23,329 bases of DNA from a virus, in IMG/VR virus record IMGVR_UViG_3300018088_000005, positions 1-23,329 of that record; one strand, 5' to 3'. A program made the translations under genes and the position numbers. Position 1 is the stretch's first letter, and each line of letters begins with the position of its first letter. This document shows, in pieces, positions 1-8,128 of this stretch. The notes under the pieces were generated by a model. It ran no database searches, was not told where the DNA came from, and saw only the letters and a list, made by a program, of their open reading frames with translations.

Positions 1-47
1 AGGATCGCGGCGCCGGTCAGCGCGCCAAGGAGATATTTGCGAAGCAT
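1..47 (-). CDS. partial gene running off the left edge, hydrophobic N-terminus
   Basis: An ATG at 47 opens a frame that stays open to the window edge, giving 15 codons. The visible N-terminus is MLRKYLLGALTGAAI: a short basic start followed by a hydrophobic run, as in a signal peptide or a first membrane segment. A purine-rich GAGAG lies about 7 nt upstream of the ATG. The gene follows the DUF4376-like tail gene by 27 nt on the same strand. In many phages lysis genes (holin, endolysin, spanin) follow the fibre genes, so a lysis or envelope protein is possible, but the visible part is too short to name it. Confidence 0.5.
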   Translation of the reverse strand, partial: MLRKYLLGALTGAAI

Positions 48-74
48 GGTGGACTCTCGTTGTGGGGGCGGCGC

Positions 75-608
75 TCAGGGGATCGTCGCGCTTGGCGTCG
101 GCAGCGCGCCCTGCCCGGCGGCGTAGAGATCGAGCGCGTAGACGTAGCCGCGCACCGCCGACGCGAACGACACGAACTGCGCCTGCGTGAACGTGTGCGG
201 CGCTGAGGAAGCGTCGAGATAGACGAAGGTCGAGCCGCCGCCCGGCAGGCCGAGGCTGGCGGCGATGCCGGTGACGATGGCGGTGATGTTCGCCTGCGCC
301 GCCGCGTTGACGCCGTAGATCGCGTTCAGCGCCGGCGTCGCCGTGCTGGTGATGGCGAGGCCGGCGGCGAGCGCGGCGTCGCAGATACTTTGCGGCGTCG
401 GCGTGGGCGGGGCCATCAGCCATGGTTGTAGGGTCCACGACTCATAGGTCGTTCCGACTGCGGGACAGTGAACGCGGTCGCCGTTCGGGAGCGCGAGCAC
501 ATCGGGCGGACTGGGGTATTCCCCCCATGCGCCGCCCCACGATTGGACGATATTTCCCGACACGTCTACAAGACGATAGCCTACTAGCTGACTAGTCTCT
601 GCGCTCAT
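75..608 (-). CDS. tail fibre-associated protein with DUF4376-like C-terminus
   Basis: The protein has 177 aa and starts at the ATG at 608, four bases after the TAA of the glycine-rich gene, so translation is probably coupled. A longer frame continues upstream, but it is low-complexity Arg/Ala sequence antisense-like to the adhesin gene, so the start MSAETSQLVGYRLV is preferred. Residues 1-65 are Trp-rich and resemble the short N-terminal part of fibre-associated proteins. Residues about 75-177, with motifs such as LNAIYGV, GGGSTFVY and SFASAVRGYVYAL, resemble the DUF4376 family found next to phage tail fibres. The position after fibre genes suggests a fibre-tip component or fibre assembly helper. 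The family call comes from memory of motifs and is moderately secure; the role is inferred. Confidence 0.65.
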   Translation of the reverse strand: MSAETSQLVGYRLVDVSGNIVQSWGGAWGEYPSPPDVLALPNGDRVHCPAVGTTYESWTLQPWLMAPPTPTPQSICDAALAAGLAITSTATPALNAIYGVNAAAQANITAIVTGIAASLGLPGGGSTFVYLDASSAPHTFTQAQFVSFASAVRGYVYALDLYAAGQGALPTPSATIP

Positions 609-612
609 TTTG

Positions 613-1224
613 TTAAAATCCCAGCATTGGCATATTGTCGCCGACAATGGCGGCGAGATGAAAAGTGTAGCGAACCTGTCCCGCTCCACCGTCGCCGCCG
701 ATGTAGTCAGGCCCGTCGCTACCGCCGCCGCCGCCCGGCTGCGCTCCGTTCGACCCAGAGCTGTTGCCGCCCGCGCCGCCCGTTCCGTTCCCCGCCGAAC
801 CCGCGCCGGCGCCGCCGTTGCCCGAAGTATCCCCCCCAGCGCCAGCATACAGCGTCCCGCCGACGCAGCTCGTTGTTCCGGCGCTCGCGCCAGCGCCGCC
901 TGGAAACGGCGCGCCGGGGCCGCCCGTCGCCTTCGCGCCAGTCGCCGCAGTCGTGGGCGCGGCGTTCGTTCCGACATTGATCCACGCTGCCGCGCCGGGG
1001 GAGTTCGGGCCGCCACCGCCAGGGACGCTCCAATAAACATAGGTCGAGCCGCCCGTGACAGTTAGGCCAAAGGCGCCAGCGTATTGCCCACCGGCACCGC
1101 CGCCGCCGTAGCCATCCCCATCGCCGCCGCCCCCTGAACCCCACGCCTCCACGTCCACCGAGGTCGCCCCAGCGGGGGCCTGCACGCTGCCCGCCCCGGT
1201 CGCGGTGATCGTTACAGCTGTCAT
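613..1224 (-). CDS. glycine-rich tail tip / adhesin-like protein
   Basis: The protein has 203 aa and starts at the ATG at 1224 with AGGGAAA upstream. The first 30 residues (ATGAGSVQAPAGATSVDVEAW) look like a beta-structured attachment part. They are followed by about 150 residues dominated by Gly, Ala and Ser with many GGGG and GGAGG runs broken by aromatic residues (YVYWSVPGGGG). The C-terminus returns to ordinary sequence (QVRYTFHLAAIVG). Glycine-rich domains of this type occur in phage receptor-binding tips, where stacked Gly-rich runs form rigid loops that contact the host surface. It follows the fibre gene by 9 nt. It probably sits at the distal end of a fibre and contributes to host range; this is inferred from composition and place. 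Confidence 0.65.
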   Translation of the reverse strand: MTAVTITATGAGSVQAPAGATSVDVEAWGSGGGGDGDGYGGGGAGGQYAGAFGLTVTGGSTYVYWSVPGGGGPNSPGAAAWINVGTNAAPTTAATGAKATGGPGAPFPGGAGASAGTTSCVGGTLYAGAGGDTSGNGGAGAGSAGNGTGGAGGNSSGSNGAQPGGGGGSDGPDYIGGDGGAGQVRYTFHLAAIVGDNMPMLGF

Positions 1225-1233
1225 TTGCTTTCC

Positions 1234-2178
1234 CTATTGCAGCGCGTAGATCGAATAAGTCGCGACGGCGTTGATGCGCCGAATCGAGATGATGAATTTA
1301 CTGCTGCTCGTAGTGGTAAGCGCTGAGCCCGTACTAGAACCGGCCGTGAAGCCGGAAAAGGTGACTGATCCGGCCGATGCGCCGTTGGTGACGAGAAGGT
1401 CGATGGCGCAGTCGGAAGTGGGCGCGGTGATCGTGAAGGGGCCGTTATTGGTGACGTACTGATAATTTCCCAGCGCCGGGTTCGGCGTGATGTTGCCCGT
1501 TGAGTTGCTGTAGGGAGTGAACGTGTATCCCGCGGTCAAGTTGGCGGTTGTGCTGGTTGTGAGGATACCGCCCGCCGCTCCGACGCTGTTCGCAAGCGCC
1601 GCCGCCACGCCGGTACCGAGCCCTGAGAGGTTTCCCACGCCCGGCTGCGCGAACGTAGGCGCGCCCGAGGTGTTGATCCCGGTCATGAACTGGTTCGACC
1701 CGGCGCTCGCCGCCTCGACGCCGCCGAGCGTCGAAGTCGTCGGCGGTGGAATCGCTACCGCCCCGCTGCTGATCTTCTGCCAGACGCTTCCGTTGAACAG
1801 TACGAGGTCGCCGACATTCCACACCGAAATGCCGTTGAGCGATGTCGATCCGGCTACTGCGACCTGATAATATTGCCCAGCCGTCCCCACGCTTGAGGTA
1901 AGCGTCGGCGAATTCGTCGAGGCGTTCCATGTTCCCTGATACTGCATCGCGCCGATGACGGAAGCCGTCAACTGAGACAGCGGCAGGCGCCCGGTCGAGT
2001 CGAGTGTGGCGAGGCCGTTGGCGGCGCCGGCGTTCAGAGCGCTCATCAGCGCCGAATAGGACGTCTGCGAAAGCAGACCGCTGACGTAAGCCGAGACGTT
2101 GCCGGCCGGGTAGAACTGCGCGAGCGCGGCGTTGAGTTGCGCGGCCGTCAGGATTTGGCCTTGGACGAACGATGTCAT
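1234..2178 (-). CDS. tail fibre protein (second fibre gene)
   Basis: The protein has 314 aa. The N-terminus MTSFVQGQILTAAQLNAALA is typical of short phage fibre proteins that begin with a coiled attachment segment. Residues about 78-135 carry a recurrent fibre motif (YQGTWNA, GTAGQYYQV, NVGDLVLFNGSVWQKI), a small beta module repeated in many fibres. The C-terminal third (from about 215) is rich in Thr, Ser and Gly with beta-strand patterns ending in RRINAVATYSIYALQ, as in trimeric tip domains. It lies between the large fibre gene and the glycine-rich gene, 75 nt after the former. It probably forms the distal or side part of the tail fibre. The receptor cannot be told from sequence. Confidence 0.75.
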   Translation of the reverse strand: MTSFVQGQILTAAQLNAALAQFYPAGNVSAYVSGLLSQTSYSALMSALNAGAANGLATLDSTGRLPLSQLTASVIGAMQYQGTWNASTNSPTLTSSVGTAGQYYQVAVAGSTSLNGISVWNVGDLVLFNGSVWQKISSGAVAIPPPTTSTLGGVEAASAGSNQFMTGINTSGAPTFAQPGVGNLSGLGTGVAAALANSVGAAGGILTTSTTANLTAGYTFTPYSNSTGNITPNPALGNYQYVTNNGPFTITAPTSDCAIDLLVTNGASAGSVTFSGFTAGSSTGSALTTTSSSKFIISIRRINAVATYSIYALQ

Positions 2179-2197
2179 TCAAGAGTCCGATTTCACG

Positions 2198-2237
2198 AGA
2201 AAAGACGAGTCCGCGCGGCAGTCGATTCTCCGCGCGG
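2198..2237 (-). other. hairpin with weak U-rich tail upstream of the second fibre gene
   Basis: Two copies of CCGCGCGG (2211-2218 and 2230-2237) can pair as an 8-bp stem with an 11-nt loop. On the minus strand the stem is followed after five bases by TCTTTTCT. It lies in the 75-nt gap between the two fibre genes, about 30 nt upstream of the start at 2178. The tail is poor for a rho-independent terminator, so this may be a leaky terminator or an mRNA-processing hairpin. Confidence 0.4.
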
Positions 2238-2253
2238 GAACAGGCGTCGGCGA

Positions 2254-3900
2254 TCAGGCGGTTCGCACGAGTTGAACGGAGAAGGTCGCCGTGTAATACG
2301 TCACCACGCCGCCAATGCCGGTGCTGACGGGATAGGACGACGTGCTGACGCTGTAAGCGACGACGGTCCATGTCTGGCCGGCGGGGATAAGCGTCGAATT
2401 GCTGTTGAGGACGGCGGTTCCGACCGATCCGGCGACGGCGACCTGACCGGCCGTCGAGGTCGTGGTCGCCCCGACCGTGAAAGAGCCGAGGATGATGGCG
2501 TTGTTGCTGCCGTTAGCGGTGTAAGTGGCGGTGACAGACGATCCGATCGGCAGCGCGCCGCCGCTCGCCGGCTTGTAGGGGACGTATACGGGAGTGGACG
2601 GCCACGCGCCGGAAGACTTCGGCCCGAAGACGTCGCCGCTCGACACGTCAAAGGCATAATCGCCATTGAGCCCGACACCGCTCGCCGGTGCCGCGCCCGC
2701 AAAGTTGCCCACGATCATATTGCCGTCAGCGGCCGACGATCCGACGCCGAGCGCGCTCGACATCTTCGCCACGAGATTAGCCCACGACATCGCGCGATGA
2801 TGCGAGTCCGCCTGACTGAAAAAGCTAAACAGGTCCGTGCTCGCGACGGCGTTCTCGACCGTCAGGCCGGGATAGTTGAGCGAGACGACGCTGCTGCCGC
2901 CGACCGTGACGCCCTCGCCGCTCGACGCCGTGAGCGAGCCGACCGCCGTCGACGCTTGCGGGTTGATCCAGCGCCAGGACGTGCCGTCGAACTTGATGCC
3001 GATCAGCACGCCGGCGTTCATCGTCACGCTGCTGGAAAGCGCGCTGCCGTCGATGTTGACGACCGCGACGTTCGCCGCGCCGTTGACCGAGATCGCAACC
3101 GTGCTGGTGCTGGTGACGGCCTTCTTGAACCAAATCTCGAAGCCGGCGCTAATGTTCGCCGGAACGGGATTCAGCGTGACGGCGATGGCGTTGGCCGAGC
3201 CGGTGTCGGTCGCCCACGCCCAGGTGCCGCCCTGAACCCAGCCGGGAATCTGCGGCAGCTTGACCGCGATGAACGGTGCGGCGGGATATTGGCTGATCTG
3301 CGCCGACGTGATCTGCGTCGCGCCGTTGGCGACGGTGACAACCCACAGGCCGACGTAGCCGGCATCGGGCGACGGCGTGACTTGCGAACCGGCGGTCGCC
3401 GCGGCGCCCGCCTTGGCGACGAGATTGACCGTGCATTGGCGCAGCGTCGGCAGGGAGCCGCCGGCGCCGCCAGGCCCGGCAAACGAGACGGAGGGGGCGG
3501 CCGAATTGAAAAAGGACAGAACGGCGGCGTTCGTGTCGACTTCCGACAGTTCGCCCTGGATCAAATAATTGATCGCCTGGCCCGAGGTCGAAGGCGGCGT
3601 CAGCGTCAGCGGCGTGACCGGCAGATTCACGCCCTGCTTGATGATCTGGTCCGTGGCGTCGATTCCGAGCGAGCCATAGGCGACGGAGTCGACGGGCTCT
3701 TGGCTGTAGATCGCGCCGGGGCCGATGTTGACTGCGAGCGAGGCGGGAACGGTGGGCGTGCAGGCGAGGCCGTCGACGACCGTGGCGAGGCCCAAGACGC
3801 CCTGCGCGAGATAGCCGAGCGCGATCATCTTGTTGCGCTCAGCGTTCAGCCAGAGACCGGAAGTCGGCTGCATCGAGGGGTAGGCGAAAGTCCGATCCAA
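2254..3900 (-). CDS. large tail fibre protein
   Basis: The protein has 548 aa. The start is a TTG at 3900, preceded on the minus strand by AGGAG with a 6-nt spacer; no ATG fits better. The N-terminus (MDRTFAYPSMQPTSGLWLNA) resembles baseplate-proximal fibre ends that precede variable fibres in tailed phages. Residues about 265-315 carry a strand-rich block ending in GIKFDGTSWRWI. Around residue 420 there is a common fibre motif, GLNGDYAFDV followed by VFGPKSSGAWP. The C-terminal 120 residues are Ser/Thr/Val-rich with beta patterns and end in FSVQLVRTA. A strong terminator-like hairpin lies just upstream and the gpI-like gene before that, which is the usual place for a fibre. It probably spans baseplate to tip. 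Confidence 0.78.
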   Translation of the reverse strand: MDRTFAYPSMQPTSGLWLNAERNKMIALGYLAQGVLGLATVVDGLACTPTVPASLAVNIGPGAIYSQEPVDSVAYGSLGIDATDQIIKQGVNLPVTPLTLTPPSTSGQAINYLIQGELSEVDTNAAVLSFFNSAAPSVSFAGPGGAGGSLPTLRQCTVNLVAKAGAAATAGSQVTPSPDAGYVGLWVVTVANGATQITSAQISQYPAAPFIAVKLPQIPGWVQGGTWAWATDTGSANAIAVTLNPVPANISAGFEIWFKKAVTSTSTVAISVNGAANVAVVNIDGSALSSSVTMNAGVLIGIKFDGTSWRWINPQASTAVGSLTASSGEGVTVGGSSVVSLNYPGLTVENAVASTDLFSFFSQADSHHRAMSWANLVAKMSSALGVGSSAADGNMIVGNFAGAAPASGVGLNGDYAFDVSSGDVFGPKSSGAWPSTPVYVPYKPASGGALPIGSSVTATYTANGSNNAIILGSFTVGATTTSTAGQVAVAGSVGTAVLNSNSTLIPAGQTWTVVAYSVSTSSYPVSTGIGGVVTYYTATFSVQLVRTA

Positions 3901-3917
3901 GGATGACTCCTGAAATG

Positions 3918-3943
3918 AAAAAAGCCGCCCGATCGGGGCGGCT
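3918..3943 (-). terminator. rho-independent terminator between gpI-like gene and fibre gene
   Basis: On the minus strand AGCCGCCC pairs with GGGCGGCT (8 bp, 5-nt loop) and runs straight into six U residues. It follows the gpI-like stop by 25 nt and sits 17 nt upstream of the TTG start at 3900, so it leaves no room for an ordinary promoter before the fibre gene. It is probably leaky, or overridden by antitermination, during late transcription. Confidence 0.85.
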
Positions 3944-3967
3944 GAGCGGGCGGCGCGGCGGCCAGTC

Positions 3968-4693
3968 TCAGGCGAGCGGCGTTCCGTCGAGAACGAAATT
4001 CATGTCGAGCCGACCGCCCGGAACAGGCGGTGCGGAAATGTTCGTCCAAACGGTGATGCCGGCGGCGCGAGTCGCGTTGATCGCGTCGTAAATGTCCTGG
4101 TTTGTGACGTGGCCGTTCGCTTCCGTTGGATCGGCGAAGTAGAACCAGCCGGCGTCGAAGCCGGATTGCGCGTCGTCGAAGCCGCTGACGTAGGGAATGC
4201 CGGCGCCGGACGGTTCGACGGCGGTCAGGAACACCTGATAGGGATAATGCTGCGATCCCCACGCCGAGGTCGGCTCGTCGAAGGCGAACGAGCCGTCGAA
4301 GCCGCCTGTGTCGCCAGCGTTCCACGGCTCGAAGATCGTGACCGGCGCATTCGTCAGCGCGGCGACGGCGCTCGCCAGCGCGGCGCGTGTCTGCCGCGGG
4401 CGCACCAGCTCGGATTTGATCAGCGTCCGCAGCGATGCGTCATTCTGACCCGGCTTGCGGCGCACGCGCCGACCGAAGAAATCGAAAGCGATCAGATCGA
4501 GAAAGAAGCCCGTCGCCGTCGAAATGCGCGTTTGCAGCTTCGCGAAGGCGATCAGGCCATAGAGCCATGACGCGATGTTCGCGAAGCCCTGCAACTGGCT
4601 CCATAGGTCCGGCGCCGGATCGGGGAACCACGACGGCGGCAGAAGCGACCGCAGGCGAGAGGCGATGTCAGATTGGGAGCCGGTCGTCGCCAT
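3968..4693 (-). CDS. baseplate protein, P2 gpI-like
   Basis: The protein has 241 aa from the ATG at 4693, which overlaps the TGA of the baseplate J gene (ATGA); a GTG one codon earlier would also work. Residues 1-60 (DIASRLRSLLPPSWFP, LWSQLQGFANIASWLYGL) match the N-terminal pattern of gpI-type or DUF2612-type tail proteins, which join baseplate J to the fibre. The C-terminal half is rich in aromatic and acidic residues and ends with a segment containing INATRAAGITVWTNIS, a motif shared with the preceding J protein. The gp25-J-I-fibre order is conserved in Mu, P2 and related phages, and this supports the call more than residue identity does. Confidence 0.75.
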   Translation of the reverse strand: MATTGSQSDIASRLRSLLPPSWFPDPAPDLWSQLQGFANIASWLYGLIAFAKLQTRISTATGFFLDLIAFDFFGRRVRRKPGQNDASLRTLIKSELVRPRQTRAALASAVAALTNAPVTIFEPWNAGDTGGFDGSFAFDEPTSAWGSQHYPYQVFLTAVEPSGAGIPYVSGFDDAQSGFDAGWFYFADPTEANGHVTNQDIYDAINATRAAGITVWTNISAPPVPGGRLDMNFVLDGTPLA

Positions 4694-5820
4694 CACGCCA
4701 CCACAATCGTTCCGGGCTTGATCGTCACCTGATTGTTGGCGGGAATGTCCGCCATCGCGCCGTTGAGCGTCAGGCCCACGATGTCGACGACGCCGGGACT
4801 CGCCTCAAAGGCGATCTGCGACAGCTTGAGGTAGCTCAGCCCGGCGCCAAGCCCGAGGTCGGCGATGTAGATATTGATCGCCGCCGCAACCTGTCCCCAG
4901 ACGGTTTGCTGGACATAGCCGGCCGCGACGGTGACGAGCATCGACACGTTCGCCGTGACGACGGTCGGCGAGATCACCGCGAACTGAATTCCGGCGGCGC
5001 GAGTCGCGTTGACGGCGGCTTGCGCGTTCGTGATCAGCGACGAGGGCGGCATTCCCGTTCCGTCGTCGACGGTGACGTAGATGAAGCCCGACTGCGGCGC
5101 TCCCGCGACCGTCTGGTTTTCGGTGATCGTGTTTTGGGCGCCGAGTTGCAGGCTGGTGATCGCATAGCTGATCGCGCCGAGCGTGCCCTTCGCCAGCGAC
5201 GCCAAGAACAGCACGAAGCGGATTTTCAGCGCCGCGTCGCTTTCGGCGTTGGCGCCGCCGCTCATCGCTGCGGCGTTGTTGACGTAATCGACGCCGGAAA
5301 TCGCCGTCGCCAGGCGGGTGACGCCGCCAGCGACAACATTCGCCGCCGTGCCGGCATTGGCCGAGACGACGGGAACGGACAGCGAGGCGACGCCAGCCGG
5401 AATGAGATAGCCGTTGAGGCCCGCGCTCCACGCCGTATTCGTTGCGTCGAGCGAGACGTTGAATGTCTGCGATCCGTCCGCGCTCTGCACCTGCGCGCCA
5501 AACGGAATCAGCGCCGAATTCGTCGCCGAGTAGCGCGAGAACGTCACCTGCCCGACTGCGTTCGACGACGACAGGCGATAGACGCCGTAATCGTTGACGA
5601 AGGAGTCGACGTCCGTCCCGACCGAGGTCGCGAGGCGCGAGACCTGCAACACGACGAGGACGAGGCCCTGAAGCCAGACCGCGACGGCGGCATTGGCCTC
5701 GACGACGGCGCGAAGGACCGAGCCGACCGAGAAGTCGATCAGCGCCGAGGCATTGGCCTGGATCGCCGCCGCCTGATTCGAGACGAGCGTCGCAATGCTT
5801 TTGAGATTGAGAGTCGCCAC
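4693..5820 (-). CDS. baseplate wedge protein J (BaseplateJ/gp47-like)
   Basis: The protein has 375 aa and starts at a GTG at 5820 with a modest AGGCGG upstream, 7 nt after the gp25-like stop. The N-terminal helix-rich segment (VGSVLRAVVEANAAVAVWLQ) followed by ATSVGTDVDSFVNDYG is the signature of the Baseplate_J / Mu gp47 family. The middle region (GGANAESDAALKIRF, KGTLGAISYAI) is also characteristic. The length fits the family. In contractile tails J dimerises and forms the wedge arms that link the hub ring to fibre-bearing gpI. The neighbours (gp25-like before, gpI-like after, overlapping stop and start) agree. Confidence 0.9.
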   Translation of the reverse strand: MATLNLKSIATLVSNQAAAIQANASALIDFSVGSVLRAVVEANAAVAVWLQGLVLVVLQVSRLATSVGTDVDSFVNDYGVYRLSSSNAVGQVTFSRYSATNSALIPFGAQVQSADGSQTFNVSLDATNTAWSAGLNGYLIPAGVASLSVPVVSANAGTAANVVAGGVTRLATAISGVDYVNNAAAMSGGANAESDAALKIRFVLFLASLAKGTLGAISYAITSLQLGAQNTITENQTVAGAPQSGFIYVTVDDGTGMPPSSLITNAQAAVNATRAAGIQFAVISPTVVTANVSMLVTVAAGYVQQTVWGQVAAAINIYIADLGLGAGLSYLKLSQIAFEASPGVVDIVGLTLNGAMADIPANNQVTIKPGTIVVA

Positions 5821-5827
5821 GGGCCGC

Positions 5828-6232
5828 CTATCGGTTCACGTCAAACGAGAGTTGCTTTTGCTGGCCCGTCACGGCGTCTTTGTATTGGATCAGGACCGGC
5901 AGGCTGTTGAGGCCGGACGGCGTGAGCGTGATGACGGGCGGCGGCTGCTTGGCGACGACGGCCTCTTTGAGGATTTGCGAGCGAATGACCGACCTGATGA
6001 GCGGCAAATCGAACGCGCCGCCGATGCGCTGAGGCAGGCCGGCGCCGTAAGTCGGATGGAAGATGTATTCGCCGACCATCGCCGGCTGATTGACCTGCGC
6101 CGACGTTTGGCCGCGCGTCAGAAGGCGGCGAAGGACTCGCTGAATCCCGAGCTGCGTTCCATCGACGACTCCAAGGTCGCCGGTCGGGCCGGCAACGATG
6201 TCCTGGCCCCACAGGTGGTTGATGTCCGGCAA
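5828..6232 (-). CDS. baseplate wedge protein, gp25/gpW-like
   Basis: The protein has 134 aa. The start is a TTG at 6232 with AAGGA 8 nt upstream, just after the spike gene stop. The pattern LGIQRVLRRLLTRGQ at residues 28-42, then MVGEYIFHPTYGAGLPQRIG and IRSVIRSQI, matches the GPW/gp25 family of small baseplate wedge proteins. The family does not act as a lysozyme despite its fold name in older annotation. The size is typical. It initiates sheath polymerisation at the baseplate together with J, which follows. Confidence 0.82.
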   Translation of the reverse strand: MPDINHLWGQDIVAGPTGDLGVVDGTQLGIQRVLRRLLTRGQTSAQVNQPAMVGEYIFHPTYGAGLPQRIGGAFDLPLIRSVIRSQILKEAVVAKQPPPVITLTPSGLNSLPVLIQYKDAVTGQQKQLSFDVNR

Positions 6233-6250
6233 GCGGGCGATCCTTCGATG

Positions 6251-6829
6251 TCAGGAGATGCGGGCTTGGGCGTAGGGAGATGGCCCGGCCACGGTCGCAA
6301 CCGGCGAGAACGTCCCCGCCTCGTCGGGATCGCCGCCGATATAGTGCTGTTGCGACGTGCTTGAGATGTACGTCGCCGCGCTGCCGTCTTTGCGCAGCTT
6401 GTGGTAATTGCCCGTCGCCTTGTGGACCCACTGAAACGAGCCGTCGGGATTGAGCGTGAAATAGTTGCCGCTTTGCGTGTGGCGCAGGATCGCCTGGCCC
6501 GAGGCTGCGTTCGGCGGCGTGTCGACCGTGTTGTGCAGGAAGCCGGTGATGACGCCCGCTTCCGAGTCGCCTTCAAGATGCTCGACCGTGCATTGATCGC
6601 CGATGGCCGGGCCGATAACCCACGATGCGCCGGCGCCGCCGGCCTGCGCCTGAAACGGCATCCAGCCGGTGATCCTCGGATTGCCGTCGACGTCGAGTTC
6701 AGTCGGGAACTTGACCTTCGCCGTATGGTCGTTCGGATTGTAGGAATCGATGAAGCCGACCATCTTGCGATTGTGGCGCGTCTGAAAGCGCGCGATCTCG
6801 CGGCGGATGATGTTGAGCCAATCGACCAT
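6251..6829 (-). CDS. baseplate spike protein, gpV/Mu gp45-like
   Basis: The protein has 192 aa and starts at the ATG at 6829 with AAGGAGCG upstream. Residues about 23-100 form the OB-fold part (MVGFIDSYNPNDHTAKVKFP, ITGWMPF, PAIGDQCTVEHLEGD, VITGFLHN) seen in gpV, Mu gp45 and T4 gp5 N-terminal domains. Residues about 110-150 (SGNYFTLNPDGSFQWVHKAT) form a repetitive beta pattern as in spike stems. A HxH iron-binding tip motif like that of P2 gpV is not evident at the C-terminus, so the tip may differ. It follows the gpD-like hub with a 9-nt gap, which fits hub plus spike. Confidence 0.82.
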   Translation of the reverse strand: MVDWLNIIRREIARFQTRHNRKMVGFIDSYNPNDHTAKVKFPTELDVDGNPRITGWMPFQAQAGGAGASWVIGPAIGDQCTVEHLEGDSEAGVITGFLHNTVDTPPNAASGQAILRHTQSGNYFTLNPDGSFQWVHKATGNYHKLRKDGSAATYISSTSQQHYIGGDPDEAGTFSPVATVAGPSPYAQARIS

Positions 6830-6838
6830 AGCGCTCCT

Positions 6839-7879
6839 TCAGGCGGCGGCCTTGGCGCTGCCCGCCGACTTGCCCGCGCCCTTCTTGTTCTTGACGTGGA
6901 TTCCGGTGCGGTAGCCGTCCTTGAACGAAAACCGATGCTCGATGTGCTGCGCGTCGTAGGATTGATCGAGCGGCGAGTTCGTGCCGCTCAGCACGAACGA
7001 CATGCGCGCGTTGACCGTCTCGTCGCCGGGGATTTCCAACTCGTCGATCGTCAGTTCGTGCGCCAGCACTTCGGCGAGCTTCGCCTTGGCGATCGTGTTG
7101 GCCTGATCCTGCGTGATGCCGGCGATCGTGTGATTGTAGATCAGCGGCGTCCCCTGCCCCGCGCTGCTTGTCATCGACGCGCTGACGACCTTCTTCTGGC
7201 GGTGATTGTGCGAGCGGACGTTGACGGTGACGGGGCGCCCGAGAACCAGGTTCCGCGACGCCTTCAGCCGAATGAAGTTGCCGGACCCGTAGCCCTGCGG
7301 CGTCGGCGGCGAATAGGAGATTTGGTAGCTCGGCAGCGTCTCGTCGTAGTTCTTGAAATAGAGCGTGCCGCCCGTCATATAGGCGATCATGCCGTAATGA
7401 TCGGCGATCATGTTGATGAGCGACCATTCCGAGCCGCGATGGCTGATCGCGTCGAAATCCGTGCTATACATCTTGCCGGCGTCGCCGCCTGGACTGTCGG
7501 CGACGACCGGAATTCCGTGGCGCGCGGCGATCGTCTGGACGATCTGCGAAGGCGTCTGATTGAGGAATTTTTCGCTCGACTGCGCGTCGATCATCGCCGC
7601 GCCCTTGTCGCGGCCCGAGATCGTGAACGACGTCTCGTTGAAATCCATGTCGGCGTGATCGACTTGGCCGACGAAGATTTGCGTCCCGTTGATCGTGATG
7701 ACGATCGGGATCGGCGTCGTCGTCAACCACCAGTCGAGGTCGATTGCGCTCAGGGCCCCCTTGGCGGTGAAGCTGTCGCCCTTCTTGGTCCGCGTCTGCG
7801 TGACGGTGAATTCCTCGAAGGGCATGGGATTCCCGCCCGCCACGACCTGCGCCGTGGGGTTGCGAAGAATTCCCGCCAT
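6839..7879 (-). CDS. baseplate hub protein, gpD-like (late control D family)
   Basis: The protein has 346 aa and starts at the ATG at 7879 with GGAG upstream. The order of segments matches the gpD / Mu gp44 / T4 gp27 family: an N-terminal beta domain (FTVTQTRTKKGDSF, DHADMDFNETSFTISGRDKGA), then the IDAQSSEKFLNQTPSQIVQTIA helix region, then SEWSLINMIADHYGMIAYM and a later hub beta domain. The length fits. The protein forms the trimeric hub that holds the spike and caps the tube. The C-terminus is a Lys/Ala-rich tail (KNKKGAGKSAGSAKAAA) that looks disordered. The neighbours LysM-like X and gpV-like spike support the call. Confidence 0.87.
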   Translation of the reverse strand: MAGILRNPTAQVVAGGNPMPFEEFTVTQTRTKKGDSFTAKGALSAIDLDWWLTTTPIPIVITINGTQIFVGQVDHADMDFNETSFTISGRDKGAAMIDAQSSEKFLNQTPSQIVQTIAARHGIPVVADSPGGDAGKMYSTDFDAISHRGSEWSLINMIADHYGMIAYMTGGTLYFKNYDETLPSYQISYSPPTPQGYGSGNFIRLKASRNLVLGRPVTVNVRSHNHRQKKVVSASMTSSAGQGTPLIYNHTIAGITQDQANTIAKAKLAEVLAHELTIDELEIPGDETVNARMSFVLSGTNSPLDQSYDAQHIEHRFSFKDGYRTGIHVKNKKGAGKSAGSAKAAA

Positions 7880-7882
7880 TGA

Positions 7883-8128
7883 TTAGCTCCCGCTGGGGAT
7901 AGGCCCGATGATGCCGCCTGTGCCGGCGCCGGGATCGACCGCCGGAATATTGATCGTCGTCACGCCGACGAACCACGGATCGCCGTTGAGTTGCGGGTTG
8001 GCCGCCATGATGCGGTCGACCTGCGTCGCGTCGCCGAGATATTGCGAGGCGATCTGAAAGGCGTTGCCGAACGGCAGCGTGACCTGCTGCACCGTGACCG
8101 GCGCGAGAATGGTCGGCGTCGAGGCCAT
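7883..8128 (-). CDS. LysM-like tail protein X
   Basis: The protein has 81 aa; its ATG at 8128 overlaps the TGA of the GpU-like gene (ATGA). The pattern GNAFQIASQYLGDATQVDRIMAANP then WFVGVTTINIPAV is LysM-like and matches small gpX-type tail proteins that bind between the tube end and the baseplate hub. The first 15 residues (TPTILAPVTVQQVTLP) also fit gpX. The stop is 3 nt before the gpD-like start, so all three genes are translationally linked. Confidence 0.8.
   Translation of the reverse strand: MASTPTILAPVTVQQVTLPFGNAFQIASQYLGDATQVDRIMAANPQLNGDPWFVGVTTINIPAVDPGAGTGGIIGPIPSGS

Noticed and set aside
608-1040. Longer N-terminus for the DUF4376-like gene
   Set aside because: The extension is low-complexity Arg/Ala sequence lying over the glycine-rich gene in another frame; the ATG at 608 follows the preceding stop closely.
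2137-3906. Plus-strand frame of 589 aa opposite the large fibre gene
   Set aside because: Arg- and Asp-rich composition, no ribosome binding site of note, fully antisense to a supported fibre gene.
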